Origin: DAOUCP01 sp034432155
GTDB taxonomy: Bacteria > Chloroflexota > Anaerolineae > Epilineales > Epilineaceae
Direction: 5' to 3'
DNA: 47,141 bases
Assembly: GCA_034432155.1 (NCBI GenBank)
Contig: DAOUCP010000052.1
Coordinates: 1 to 47,141, forward strand
In this document: positions 24,981-33,820 of the stretch, piece by piece
Position numbering within the stretch: the stretch's first letter is position 1
Layout of the letters: every line of letters begins with the position of its first letter
Position numbers and translations under genes: made by a program
The notes under the pieces: generated by a model
What the model saw: the letters and a program-made list of their open reading frames with translations, nothing else
What the model was told of the DNA's origin: nothing
Databases searched by the model: none

Positions 24981-26245
24981 AGGCTTGCCGTCTCGATTGC
25001 GTTACGACGAAGCCTGTGTCACGGGAGGTTCGAGTGTCCCATCGCTCAGTGCGCGCCACGTGCCCCATTTCACTGGCCGTCGCGGCCCTGGCCGGCTGCC
25101 TGGTGCTAGGCGGCTGTCGGTCAGCAGGCAGCTCGCCCCCCAAGGCCACAGCGACGCCGGCCGCCGGTGGCTCGGTCGCGCCTACCGCGACCGGCGCCGC
25201 GCTGGCTCGCAGTGTCGTCACCGCCGATGGCCTCCTGGTCGCGCCGATCCCGCCGCAGCCGCTCGGTTTCAGCCTGGCCGGCGAAGTCCTCGAGGTGGAT
25301 GTGAGCGAGGGGCAGGAAGTCCGCGAAGGGGACACGCTGGCACGCATGGACCTTTTGGCCTTCGACATCGCCCTGGCCCAAGCCCGCGCCGCCGAGGCCC
25401 GGGCGTCGGACGCCCTGGCCCGGGCGGAACAGGGCCCCTCCCAAGCTCAGCTAGCCGCGGCCCAGGCCGAAGTCGCCGCCGCCATGGCGACATGGGTCAA
25501 GCTCGAGGGCGGATCCGACGTCGAAACGGCCCGTCTGGAAGTCGAGCGGGCCAAGAACAGCCTGTGGGGCCTGCAAGCTCACCGTGACGCCATCTGTGGC
25601 GCTGCCAAGCGCAAGTTCGCGAGTCAGTCCGAGTGCGATGCCGCTCAGGCTAACGTGCAGGCGGCCGAACAGGGTGTCCAGATTGCCGAACAGGCGCTGG
25701 CCGCGGCTCGGACGGCTCAGCCGCCGAACCTGACCGCCGCTCGAGCGCGGTTGGAAAGCGCCCAGGCAAACCTCGCCGAGCTGCGGCGGGGCCCGGCAGC
25801 CCAGGAACTCGAGAGCCTACGCCGGCAGGCCGAACAGGCGCGGCTGGCGGCCACGGCCGCCGAGGCCGATCGGGCGCGGGCAGTCCTCACGGCGCCGTTC
25901 GCCGGCAGCGTGGTGAAGGTCCATGTCGCAGCCGGAACGCGCGTCGGCCCCGGAACGCCGGTCGTCACCTTGGCCAAGACTCGACCGCTGCGCTTTGCCA
26001 CCACCAATCTGTCTGAGCGCTACATCCACCAGGTGAAGGTCGGCGCCAACGCGATCGTCGTCCTCACCGCCTTCCCGGACCGCGAGCTTGAGGCAAAGGT
26101 CGAACGGATCGCCGCCCAGGCCGAGACAGACGCGGCCGGGGCCGTCGTGGTGGCGGTCTATCTGACACTCGAAGATCAGGGTCTACCGCTGCGCGCCGGC
26201 ATGACGGGCCGCGCGGAGATCGAGACGGCCAACGAGGTACGTTGA
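24977..26245 (+). CDS. HlyD/RND-type membrane fusion lipoprotein
   Basis: A 422-residue protein. A hydrophobic segment ending LVLGGC is a lipobox with lipidated Cys near residue 47. It is followed by a Thr/Ala-rich spacer, a biotinyl-lipoyl-like half (FSLAGEVLEVDVSEGQEVREGDTLARMD), a long alpha-helical hairpin (about 130-300, Ala/Glu/Gln-rich coiled coil), the second lipoyl half (LTAPFAGSVVKVHVAAGTRVGPGTPVV) and a beta-barrel. It is the adaptor for the ATPase and permease encoded immediately upstream, whose stop its ATG overlaps. A GTG at 25034 is an alternative start closer to the signal peptide. The stop codon TGA (26243-26245) abuts or opens the first unit of a 34-bp tandem array. Confidence 0.9.
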   Translation: MKACRLDCVTTKPVSREVRVSHRSVRATCPISLAVAALAGCLVLGGCRSAGSSPPKATATPAAGGSVAPTATGAALARSVVTADGLLVAPIPPQPLGFSLAGEVLEVDVSEGQEVREGDTLARMDLLAFDIALAQARAAEARASDALARAEQGPSQAQLAAAQAEVAAAMATWVKLEGGSDVETARLEVERAKNSLWGLQAHRDAICGAAKRKFASQSECDAAQANVQAAEQGVQIAEQALAAARTAQPPNLTAARARLESAQANLAELRRGPAAQELESLRRQAEQARLAATAAEADRARAVLTAPFAGSVVKVHVAAGTRVGPGTPVVTLAKTRPLRFATTNLSERYIHQVKVGANAIVVLTAFPDRELEAKVERIAAQAETDAAGAVVVAVYLTLEDQGLPLRAGMTGRAEIETANEVR

Positions 26246-26345
26246 GCTCCTGGCCTACGGCGAGAGGCGTGCGCGGTGAGCCCCTGGCCCACGGCGGGAG
26301 GCGAGCCCGCTGAACCCCTGGCCTACGGCCAGAGGCGTGCGCGGG
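26244..26345. repeat. 34-bp tandem array (3 units) containing the stops of both convergent genes
   Basis: Units begin at 26244, 26278 and 26312 with an exact 34-bp period and the shared core gacccctggcctacggcgagaggcgtgcg-like sequence. The first unit begins inside the TGA of the HlyD-like gene. The third holds the last codons (ARLWP) and stop of the convergent GT39-like gene at 26323; copies of that same 3' end are present in units 1 and 2. Confidence 0.88.
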
Positions 26346-27963
26346 CGCCGTACCAACCCCAGCTCGGTCCGCTGCGGCTGACCTGCCCGGGAACAACCTC
26401 CACCACCCGGTGCGGCACGAGAAGCACATCGTGGTCCAGGGCTGCGACGCCGTTTGCGGACAGCACCAGGTGGAGGCTGCCCGAACGGTCGTGCACCGCA
26501 AACCAGCGAATTTTGTCCACACGCGCCTTCTGTACGGGCACACCGCGTAGTTCCAGGAGGACCTTGAGCGCTCGTCCCACCTCGCCGCCACCTGCCAGCT
26601 TCACGTCGAGCCCGGACTCGACGAGCACCGGCGTGCGGTCTCGAATGGCTGGCGCCTGCCATTGGGCGACGATGCCGTCCACCACCTCCAAGACATACAC
26701 GCCACTCACGCCGTGCGCCAGGGTCGCCCGGTAGAAGCTAGCGGTGGTCGCCACGGCGACGGCGAGGGTGCCGACCACTACCGCCAGTCGCATGCGCGTT
26801 GAGAGGCCAGCCATCAGCCCGCCGACAGCGACGGCGGCGGCCGGCAGGGCGGGCGCGGCGTACCGCAGCCCCGTGAAGGAGGTGAAACGCTCACCGTCCA
26901 GCAAGCAGGGCATGCCCAGGGCCCCCGAGACAATCACCGCCAGCGGCAGCCAACTGCCGCCCGGCGCCGGCTGCCCCCGACCGCTACCATGCCCCGCACG
27001 TCGGCGCGCCAGCCACGGCGATGCCAGGGCGAGAGCGAGTAGCGCCCCGGTTAGCCACAACCGTCCGTCGGTGAGCTGGTGCGTCGCCGGGCCCGCCAGG
27101 TTCCGCGCCAGGCTGGCCAACCACAGCCAGACTCCCTCGGCGTAGCCGCCCGCTGTTCGCGCCACATACTCACGGTCGGCCACCGATGCCCAGAACGGCG
27201 CCGCACCTTCCGTTGCCAGGAACCAAAGGCCCGGCGCGTAGCCTACCAGCCCCCCACCGAGCAGGCAGCCCATTCGGCGGGCAGCCAGCCGCGGTACCTG
27301 CCGATGCTGCCACCCCCACCAGACGATGACGCCGGGCAGCAGGCAGACCACGGTGGGATGGGCGGCAACGGCCAGCGCCAGCCAGAAGCCAGAAGCTGCG
27401 AGTATCACTCCAGCAGCCCGCGAGGAGGATTCGCCCGAGGCCGAGCGATCCTTCGACCCCAGCGAACTGCCTCGCGCCAGGAGAGCCAGGCCGAGGGCGA
27501 GAGCGGCCGGCGCACTGCCATGGGACCAGGCGACATGGCTCATCACCACCGGCCCGAACGCCACCGCCACGAGCAGCCCGGCAACCAGGCCAGCCATGGC
27601 TCCCACCAGCCAACGACCCAGGAGCCACGTTGCCGGTGCGGCGAGCGCGCCAAGGAGCACGGCCACAGAGCGCCCCGTCTCGAACGATGGTCCAGCCAGG
27701 CCGAAGGCCAGGGCCGTCAGGTAGGTGCAGGCGGGACCGATGTAAGGGTCGGAGGCGGTAAGCGGCCGGAAGGCGCCCTGGGCTACCTTCCAGGCCCACA
27801 GCAATTCGTCGGTCTCATCTGTCGGCGCCGGCACAGTGGCAAAGTGCGGCCACCGCACGACGAACGCCAGGCCGAACAGCGCCAGCGGCACGGCGATGAG
27901 GCGCCAGCGCGAGGGTCCGCACTCGTCTTCTGACGCAAGGCCGACGGCAACCGTTGGCGGCAT
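26323..27963 (-). CDS. GT39-like (PMT/ArnT-type) integral membrane glycosyltransferase
   Basis: A 546-residue protein from the ATG at 27963, which overlaps the TAA of the upstream VWA-like gene (TAATG); the open frame further upstream is a shadow. The first membrane helix (about 20-40) is followed by an extracytoplasmic loop with acidic residues (TDETDELLWAW), the usual position of the catalytic Asp/Glu in GT39/GT83 enzymes. About ten more hydrophobic segments reach to ~430, then there is a soluble C-terminal domain. These enzymes use polyprenyl-phosphate sugars as donors outside the membrane. O-glycosylation of the Thr-rich secreted proteins encoded nearby is an attractive but unproven role. 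Confidence 0.8.
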   Translation of the reverse strand: MPPTVAVGLASEDECGPSRWRLIAVPLALFGLAFVVRWPHFATVPAPTDETDELLWAWKVAQGAFRPLTASDPYIGPACTYLTALAFGLAGPSFETGRSVAVLLGALAAPATWLLGRWLVGAMAGLVAGLLVAVAFGPVVMSHVAWSHGSAPAALALGLALLARGSSLGSKDRSASGESSSRAAGVILAASGFWLALAVAAHPTVVCLLPGVIVWWGWQHRQVPRLAARRMGCLLGGGLVGYAPGLWFLATEGAAPFWASVADREYVARTAGGYAEGVWLWLASLARNLAGPATHQLTDGRLWLTGALLALALASPWLARRRAGHGSGRGQPAPGGSWLPLAVIVSGALGMPCLLDGERFTSFTGLRYAAPALPAAAVAVGGLMAGLSTRMRLAVVVGTLAVAVATTASFYRATLAHGVSGVYVLEVVDGIVAQWQAPAIRDRTPVLVESGLDVKLAGGGEVGRALKVLLELRGVPVQKARVDKIRWFAVHDRSGSLHLVLSANGVAALDHDVLLVPHRVVEVVPGQVSRSGPSWGWYGARARLWP

Positions 27964-29006
27964 TAGCGATACGGCCAGAACTGGCTCGCCGGCGGCTCGG
28001 AGCGCGATCGGACACTGTCGAGGGCGGTACGCATTTCTTCGGCACTCGGGAGCAGGAGCGCCAAGGACGGATCGCTGGCCATGGCTTTCAGCTCGATCCC
28101 CCGATTGCCATAGCTGGTAGCAAACAGTACGATGATCGCCCCGCTCTGCTTCACATGGTCGGCCCAGTGGAGCATGGCGCACTCGGTGTCGGTGCAGTCG
28201 TCGACCCCTTCATAGCGCACGCCTTTGGCCTGCATCTCGCTGACCATGATGACCACGGGCCGGTTCTCTGGTTTGTGGCCTGGGCCCTTGGCCAGGTCTC
28301 GCGCCCGGCGCAAACCGATGTCCATGTTGGTTTGGTCGGCCGGCTTCTCCCCATCGACCAGCCACGTAAGACCATTCACAAACTGCAGCACCGCCGCCCG
28401 ATCGCTCCGCAACGGCAGCTCCTCCTGGCTACGCATCGGCCGCCGAAAGACCACGATGCCAAGCTGGTCCTGCCGGCCGGAACCGTCGGCCTCCATGTCA
28501 AGCATGCCCGTCACCGCCCGGATCGTCGCAATGGCCAGATCCCAAGCGGTCTCGCGCCTCGGGCCATGCACCTCGCGCATGTAGTGCGATCCATCGAGCG
28601 CGATGACCACATCCAAGTAGCCGACGTCGACCACGTACGCCGGATCCCGGATGGCAATCGGAAAATAACCAGGACGTGGCGGGACGGTCGGCCGTGGCGT
28701 GGGAACCGGCGTGGTCGTCGGGCTGGGCGTGATTGTTGGCGCCAAGGCAGTGAGAGTTGCCGCCACGGCGGTCTCGATCAGATTGGCTGTGGCGGTAGCC
28801 GTCGCCTCTGCACTGGCCGCCGTCGCCGTATCGGTAACCTGTGAGGCGCCCTCTGCGCCGGCCTGCCACCCGGCAGGGGTTCGATCCACCGATGTCGCCG
28901 AGAGGGACAAGGCGTGGCCCAAACGGCCGGTCCCGAGGGTCAGTCCGAGGGCCATGGCCCCGAGAGGAAGCCAATGCCGGACGGGCGGTCTCGCGCGTGA
29001 TGTCAT
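27963..29006 (-). CDS. secreted von Willebrand factor A-like protein with altered MIDAS
   Basis: 347 residues from the ATG at 29006, chosen because GGAGGTGAG lies just upstream; the ATG at 29021 has no SD. A signal-peptide-like hydrophobic segment (about 9-30) is followed by an Ala/Thr-rich stretch (about 45-115), then a VWA-like fold. The strand DVVIALDGSHYM replaces the MIDAS DxSxS, with Tyr at the last Ser position; TNMDIGLRRA supplies the Thr loop, and PVVIMVSEMQA replaces the usual (L/V)TDG. Metal binding may therefore be weak or different. It is probably an extracellular adhesion or interaction domain. The stop overlaps the GT39-like start, suggesting a shared transcript and perhaps enzyme and substrate. 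Confidence 0.78.
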   Translation of the reverse strand: MTSRARPPVRHWLPLGAMALGLTLGTGRLGHALSLSATSVDRTPAGWQAGAEGASQVTDTATAASAEATATATANLIETAVAATLTALAPTITPSPTTTPVPTPRPTVPPRPGYFPIAIRDPAYVVDVGYLDVVIALDGSHYMREVHGPRRETAWDLAIATIRAVTGMLDMEADGSGRQDQLGIVVFRRPMRSQEELPLRSDRAAVLQFVNGLTWLVDGEKPADQTNMDIGLRRARDLAKGPGHKPENRPVVIMVSEMQAKGVRYEGVDDCTDTECAMLHWADHVKQSGAIIVLFATSYGNRGIELKAMASDPSLALLLPSAEEMRTALDSVRSRSEPPASQFWPYR

Positions 29007-29129
29007 GGTGCTCACCTCCACAGCACAATTTCGGGTGCCGCCTCGCCTGTCATCGCGGCGGCAACCGGAATGCTAGCCCCGTAGGCGTCGGTCGGGCAAT
29101 CACCGCGCGCTGGAGGGCCAACGGCGCAG

Positions 29130-29217
29130 GGGGCAGGCGATCTCAGCCAAAGGAAAGCCAGCCACCGGTGCGCGGGGCAGGCGATGTCAGCCAAAGGAAA
29201 GCCAGCCACGCTCCGGG
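29130..29217. repeat. 44-bp direct tandem repeat, 2 near-identical units
   Basis: ggggcaggcgat.tcagcc followed by aaaggaaagccagccac occurs at 29130 and 29174 with one mismatch over most of its length. It lies in the 250-bp gap between the VWA-like gene start and the EamA gene stop. This is the least decayed array in the window and so probably the youngest. Confidence 0.85.
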
Positions 29218-29274
29218 CGGCCAATCGCCGGCACAACTTTTACAGCGACGCGCCAGGTAGGAAGCTTTAGCCGC

Positions 29275-30171
29275 TCACCAGAGGACCAGGGCCGCGCCGA
29301 TAAACCCCAGCCCTGCCGCCAGGCTGCGCCGCACCGTAAGGGGCTCGCCAAGGAGCCAGGTGGCAAGCAGGAAGACAAAGACGGTCGACAACTCGTTGAG
29401 GACGCCCACGGCAGCAATGTTGTCTGACTCGGCGAAACCCTTGAGCCATGCCCACATGGCCAACGCCGTGCCCAAGACGGAGCCTGGTACCGCAATGCGC
29501 CACCAGGCGGAGGGCACAAGCAGCCCGCGCAGCTCGACACGTACCGAGCGAATGAGCAGCACCGGCAAGAGAGCAACCAGGCCGAACGCGAGTCGCACCG
29601 CCGTCGTGAGCAGCACCGGTGACCGATCCAGCAGCGCATCGATGAGAACGACGCCGAGGCCGACCACGACTACACCTCCGGCAGCAAACAGGACACCGAC
29701 AAGGAGATCGCGGCGGCTGGTGCCTGGCAGCGGGCCACCGGCTGCTCCCAGCAGGATGGCGCTGATCACCAAGAGACCACCGGCCAGGGCCCCAGGCGAA
29801 ACCGGCTGGCCGAGGAACAGGTATGCCTGAAGCGCCAACGACGGGAAGTACAGGCAGTTGACCACCGCATTCAGTCCGGCGCCGAGCCGGTTGAGCGCAG
29901 CGAAGAACATGGTGTCTGCCACGGCGATGCCCAACACGCCAGAGAGGGCGACTAGGAGCCAGTCTCGACCATTCCAGTCGGGCATTTGCAGCCCGCTGAC
30001 GATGGCGATGAGTGGCACGTAGCAGCCGAGGGCGATCAGGTTCTTGAAGAGGTTCAACGCCGGCGGGGACGCCAGCTCGCCAGCCTTGCGAAACAGCACC
30101 ACCGCGAGCGACCAGAAGACGGCCGCAGCGATGGCCCAGAAGTAGCCCGGGGGGATGCCGCCAGCCAACAT
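29275..30171 (-). CDS. EamA/DMT-family transporter
   Basis: About 298 residues from the ATG at 30171, with ten hydrophobic helices arranged as two EamA halves (WAIAAAVFWSLAVVLFRKAGE ... and VGVLFAAGGVVVVGLGVVLIDALL ...). The Pro-containing final helices of each half (LFFAALNRLGAGLNAVV; FVFLLATWLLGEPLTVRR) are typical. The family exports or imports metabolites at the cytoplasmic membrane; substrate unknown. ATGs at 30180 and 30171 are both in frame. The 30171 start is preferred because a TAGAAT -10 box ends 7 nt before it, which would make the 30180 ATG fall outside the message. Confidence 0.88.
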   Translation of the reverse strand: MLAGGIPPGYFWAIAAAVFWSLAVVLFRKAGELASPPALNLFKNLIALGCYVPLIAIVSGLQMPDWNGRDWLLVALSGVLGIAVADTMFFAALNRLGAGLNAVVNCLYFPSLALQAYLFLGQPVSPGALAGGLLVISAILLGAAGGPLPGTSRRDLLVGVLFAAGGVVVVGLGVVLIDALLDRSPVLLTTAVRLAFGLVALLPVLLIRSVRVELRGLLVPSAWWRIAVPGSVLGTALAMWAWLKGFAESDNIAAVGVLNELSTVFVFLLATWLLGEPLTVRRSLAAGLGFIGAALVLW

Positions 30172-30178
30172 GAGGGGC

Positions 30179-30206
30179 ATTCTAGGGCGAGATCTCGGCG
30201 GGGCAA
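30179..30206 (-). promoter_or_regulatory. predicted promoter of EamA gene, leaderless
   Basis: TTGCCC (30206-30201), a 16-bp spacer, then TAGAAT (30184-30179) on the minus strand, 7 nt before the ATG at 30171. There is no SD. Confidence 0.45.
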
Positions 30207-30391
30207 GAACGAAACACACCTCGGCACCTGGCGATTGCCGCCAGCGGTAGCGTCTGGAGTGGCGCTCTGACCTCGGCTCGATTACCATCGGTGCCCAGAG
30301 CCCGCCGGCCCGCGGTCTGGCGGCGGTTAGGGGCTGGGGCCCGTAACGAGCGACAGTCGGGCGGGCAAAGGAGTCCGCCCGGTACTGTGCC

Positions 30392-30414
30392 GCCCGCCCA
30401 GCGCACGGGCGGGC
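30392..30414 (+). promoter_or_regulatory. GC-rich hairpin just before the AEC gene start
   Basis: A perfect 8-bp inverted repeat gcccgccc / gggcgggc with a 7-nt loop, ending 6 nt before the GTG at 30421. It would cover the ribosome-binding region if that start is used, or mark the wrong start (an in-frame GTG also exists at 30436). The rest of 30185-30391 shows nothing recognisable. Confidence 0.35.
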
Positions 30415-30420
30415 CTCGAG

Positions 30421-31350
30421 GTGTGGACGTCATCAGTGACCGATCTGACCGCCCTGTTCGTCGACAACCTGGTGCCCATCTTGTTCATCGCCGCGGCTGG
30501 CTACGCGGTCGGAGCGATCTTCCATCTGGAGGCCCGGGGCATCGCCCTCGTGACCTTCAACGTGTTCAGCCCGTGCCTAGTCTACCAGGTCATCTCGCAG
30601 AGCAAACTGGGCGGCGGCCAGGTGCTCAGCATGACGGCGGTGGCTCTGACCAGCATCCTGGGCGTTGGTCTCATCGCCTGGTGCATCGGTCGGTTCCTCG
30701 GTCTGTCACGGTCGCTCTTGGCTGCCTTCATCCTGACCGCCATGGCGCCCAATTCGGGCAACTACGGTCTTTCCCTGACCATGCTGGCTTTCGGCCAGCA
30801 AGCCGTAGCCCACGCTGGGGTCTACTTTGTCACCGCCTCGGTGCTCATTTACACCGCCGGAGTGTTCGTGGCTTCGATGGGATCAACCGATGTTGCCACC
30901 GCGCTCAAGGGCCTGCTGCGCGTGCCGGCGGTCTACGCGGCGGTGTTCGCCATCGTGTCATCCCGGATGGGCTGGCAGCTACCCCAGGCCATCGATCGCT
31001 CGCTCAGTATGGTGGCCAACGCGGCCATTCCCGCCTTCCTGGTGGTGCTAGGCCTGCAAATGCGCCGCGTCCAGTCCTTTCGGCCATCTTGGCCGCTCGT
31101 CCTGTCCGGCGCGCTTCGCCTGATGGCCAGTCCAGCGCTGGCATACGCCGTGGTCCTGACGACCGGCATGACGGGACCGGCCCGTCAGGCGGCCATTCTG
31201 GAAGGCGCCATGCCCACTGCCGTGGCGACGACGGTTCTCGCGGAAGCCTACGATGTCGAGCCGGCCTTCATCACTTCGGCCGTGTTCCTATCCACCTTGG
31301 CCAGTCCCCTGACCCTGACCCCCCTCCTGGCCTGGCTGGGCGCGGGCTAG
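30421..31350 (+). CDS. AEC (auxin efflux carrier)-family transporter
   Basis: A 309-residue protein with about ten hydrophobic helices and the AEC pattern: an N-terminal helix LVPILFIAAAGYAVG, ITFNVFSPCLVYQ-like second helix, MAPNSGNYGLSLTMLAFG (conserved Asn/Gly) and the C-terminal LEGAMPTAVATTVLAEAY. Members export organic anions or auxin-like acids. GTG at 30421 or 30436 could be the start. Its TAG shares the four bases CTAG (31347-31350) with the stop of the convergent ABC exporter gene. Confidence 0.88.
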   Translation: MWTSSVTDLTALFVDNLVPILFIAAAGYAVGAIFHLEARGIALVTFNVFSPCLVYQVISQSKLGGGQVLSMTAVALTSILGVGLIAWCIGRFLGLSRSLLAAFILTAMAPNSGNYGLSLTMLAFGQQAVAHAGVYFVTASVLIYTAGVFVASMGSTDVATALKGLLRVPAVYAAVFAIVSSRMGWQLPQAIDRSLSMVANAAIPAFLVVLGLQMRRVQSFRPSWPLVLSGALRLMASPALAYAVVLTTGMTGPARQAAILEGAMPTAVATTVLAEAYDVEPAFITSAVFLSTLASPLTLTPLLAWLGAG

Positions 31351-33461
31351 CCGGCCGCCGTTGCCTGCGGCGATCGAGGCGGCTGCTCGGCGAGGGATGC
31401 TTGGCCGCCCCGGTCAGCTGCGCGTTCCCGTCCGGCCCCGAACTGGGTGGCATACAGATGGGCATAGAGCCCGCCAGTCGCCAGGAGCTCGCGATGCGTG
31501 CCTTGCTCCACCAGGCGGCCCTCGTCCAGCACCAGAATCCGGTCCGCCTTGAGGATGGTCGACAGTCGGTGGGCGATGACGATGCTGGTGCGGCCTTCGA
31601 AAAGTGGCTCCAGCGCTGCCTGGATCAGCTGCTCCGATTGGGAATCGAGATGGGAGGTCGCCTCATCGAGGATCAAGATGCGTGGGTCCTTGAGAATCAC
31701 GCGCGCGATGGCAAGGCGTTGTTTCTCGCCGCCGCTCAGCCGATAGCCCCGCTCGCCGACGATGGTCTCATAGCCATCGGGCATGCTCGTGATCAGGTCA
31801 TGAATGCAGGCTGCACGTGCGGCCACCTGGCATTCGGCCAACGAGGCGTCCGGCTTGGCGTAGCGCAGGTTCGCTAACACCGTATCGTGGAACAGGTAGG
31901 TCTCTTGCATCACCACCCCGAACTGCCGCGCCAGGGACTCCTGCGTGACGTCGCGCACGTCCAGGCCATCGATGAGGATGCGACCCTCCGTCACGTCATA
32001 CAGTCGCAAGAGGAGATAGGTCAAGGTGGTCTTGCCGGCACCGCTCGGCCCCACCAGGGCAACCAGTTGACTCGGCTCGATGGTGCATGTCACATGGCGC
32101 AGCGCCCATGGCCGCTCCAGCGGCCCAGTGCCCCCCGCCTGCCCCTCTCCTCCCGAAGCGTGGAGCCCCGGTGAAGGCGACGTCGCTGCCTGACCGCGTT
32201 GCGTTTCCACCTCGGCGTCCGGCACCACCCGGTTCCGCGACGCCACCCCCGCCTCCGGGGGCCCGGGTTGCCGATTGGCCACAGCCTCCCCGGCCCGGAA
32301 GGCGAACGACACGTCCTGGAACTCGATCCGCCCCTTGACGCCAGTCAGGACCCGGGCGTGGGGTCGGTCTGCGATCTCGAGTGGCAAGTCGAGGTACTCA
32401 AACACTCTTTCGAAGCTCACCATCGACGTCGCCAGTTCGACCTGCATGTTGCTAAGCGAGGTGATGGGCTGGTAGAGGCGACCCAGGTAGGCAGCAAATG
32501 CCACCAGCGTGCCGATGGTGATGCCTTCGGCCAGGAAGCCGCCGGCCGCATTCACCGTCCCAGTTGCCTGGCCGCGAACGACGAGGTGCCCGCCAAACCA
32601 GTAGATCAAGGCCGTGCCGACGGCCGCCGAGGCTTGCAAGCCGAGGAAGAACCAACGGCCGACCAGCGCCTGGCGGACCCCAACGTCACGCACCTGGCGG
32701 TTGATCTCCCGAAACCGTCCCATCTCGTCCCGCTGCCGGCCAAACGTCTTCACCAGCAGCGCGCCGTTGATGCCCAGCGTCTCCTGGATGGCGCTGCTCA
32801 TCGCGGCGTTGAGCTCGAAGCTGCGGCGGCGAACATCGCGCAAGATGCGGCCAACGCGTCTGGCCGGCAGGAGGAACAGGGGTAACACCGCCAGGGCCAC
32901 CAGAGTGAGTCGCCATTCGATGCGCACCATGACCGCCAGCGTCGTCGCCAGGGTCACGGCATTGGTCGCCAGGTTGGGCAAGGTGCCGGTGATCGCCGTC
33001 TGGGCGCCCACGACATCATTGTTGAAGCGCGAAAGGATCTCGCCCGACTTGGCGTGGGTGAAGAAGCGCAGGCTCATGCGCTGTAGGTGCTCATACATCT
33101 GCTGGCGCAGATCGAAGATGATGCCCTCGCCAATGCTGGCGTTGAGGTAGCGTTGCAGAACGCCAAGGAGGCCACTGGCCAGTGGTACGAGAAGCAGCAC
33201 CACAGCCAGACGATTCAGTCGCCCCAAGTCGCCGCGTGGCAGGACATGATCGATGAGTTCCCGGATCAGGAGCGGCGGCAGCAGTTCCACCACCGCAGTC
33301 AGCAGGATGGCTGCCAGTAACAGGGTCAACCGGCCAGCATGGGGTTTGGCATAGTCGAGTACCCGGCGCAACAGCTGGCGGTCCAGGTACGGGCGTCCCA
33401 TGGACTCGTCATACTCCAGGAAACTCCGCCAGCCGCCGCTGCGCATCCCCATGCCGTGCAA
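31347..33461 (-). CDS. ABCB-type ABC exporter (fused TMD-NBD) with low-complexity insert in the NBD
   Basis: About 704 residues. A TTG start at 33461 is favoured by AAGGAG with 7-nt spacing; ATG at 33452 is the alternative. Six membrane helices (about 40-340) carry the usual coupling segment (RFFTHAKSGEILSRFNNDV). The NBD has Walker A GPSGAGKTTL, Q-loop VMQETYLF, signature RLSGGEKQRLAIARV, Walker B ILILDEATSHLD and H-loop IAHRLST. About 60 Pro/Gly/Glu-rich residues (about 388-450) are inserted between strand 1 (FQDVSFAF, A-loop aromatic) and ALRHVTCTIEP, where family members have only a short turn. It should function as a homodimer exporting lipids, peptides or drugs. Confidence 0.9.
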   Translation of the reverse strand: MHGMGMRSGGWRSFLEYDESMGRPYLDRQLLRRVLDYAKPHAGRLTLLLAAILLTAVVELLPPLLIRELIDHVLPRGDLGRLNRLAVVLLLVPLASGLLGVLQRYLNASIGEGIIFDLRQQMYEHLQRMSLRFFTHAKSGEILSRFNNDVVGAQTAITGTLPNLATNAVTLATTLAVMVRIEWRLTLVALAVLPLFLLPARRVGRILRDVRRRSFELNAAMSSAIQETLGINGALLVKTFGRQRDEMGRFREINRQVRDVGVRQALVGRWFFLGLQASAAVGTALIYWFGGHLVVRGQATGTVNAAGGFLAEGITIGTLVAFAAYLGRLYQPITSLSNMQVELATSMVSFERVFEYLDLPLEIADRPHARVLTGVKGRIEFQDVSFAFRAGEAVANRQPGPPEAGVASRNRVVPDAEVETQRGQAATSPSPGLHASGGEGQAGGTGPLERPWALRHVTCTIEPSQLVALVGPSGAGKTTLTYLLLRLYDVTEGRILIDGLDVRDVTQESLARQFGVVMQETYLFHDTVLANLRYAKPDASLAECQVAARAACIHDLITSMPDGYETIVGERGYRLSGGEKQRLAIARVILKDPRILILDEATSHLDSQSEQLIQAALEPLFEGRTSIVIAHRLSTILKADRILVLDEGRLVEQGTHRELLATGGLYAHLYATQFGAGRERAADRGGQASLAEQPPRSPQATAAG

Positions 33462-33540
33462 CGCCACACTCCTTCCATGCCCTACGTTGCTTGTGTCACG
33501 CTCTTCGGAAGCACAGGCGCGTCCCGTGTTCCCGGAAGAC

Positions 33541-33546
33541 AGTATA
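33541..33546 (-). promoter_or_regulatory. predicted -10 box for the ABC exporter
   Basis: TATACT on the minus strand, about 80 nt before the start codon. The remaining divergent gap to 33820 shows no gene; TACACT at about 33665 could be a -10 for the peptidase gene but lacks a -35. Confidence 0.35.
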
Positions 33547-33820
33547 GGCTTCGGGGCCGGCCGGAGATGCCAGGCGAGATCGATCGGCGACGGGCCGCCA
33601 GGCCAGCCAGTCCGTTGGTCAGAGCGAGGGCGCGTCTCGCCTTGCCCAGCCATGCAGCCATCATTACACTGGCCGACTCGCACGCCGTCCCGCCAACCTG
33701 GACGGGTCGGCTCGCGAACGATCGCCCGCGGTCTGGCTCTCGAGCCATCGCCGACGAGCTGGTGGGCGAAGCGCGGCCCCTGCCGGGCACAAGCCAGCGG
33801 GGATCGGAAAGGGAAGCGCC

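Noticed and set aside
27964..28182. N-terminal extension of the GT39-like protein
   Set aside because: It overlaps the VWA-like coding sequence in another frame and has unlikely composition; the TAATG overlap at 27963 gives a natural start.
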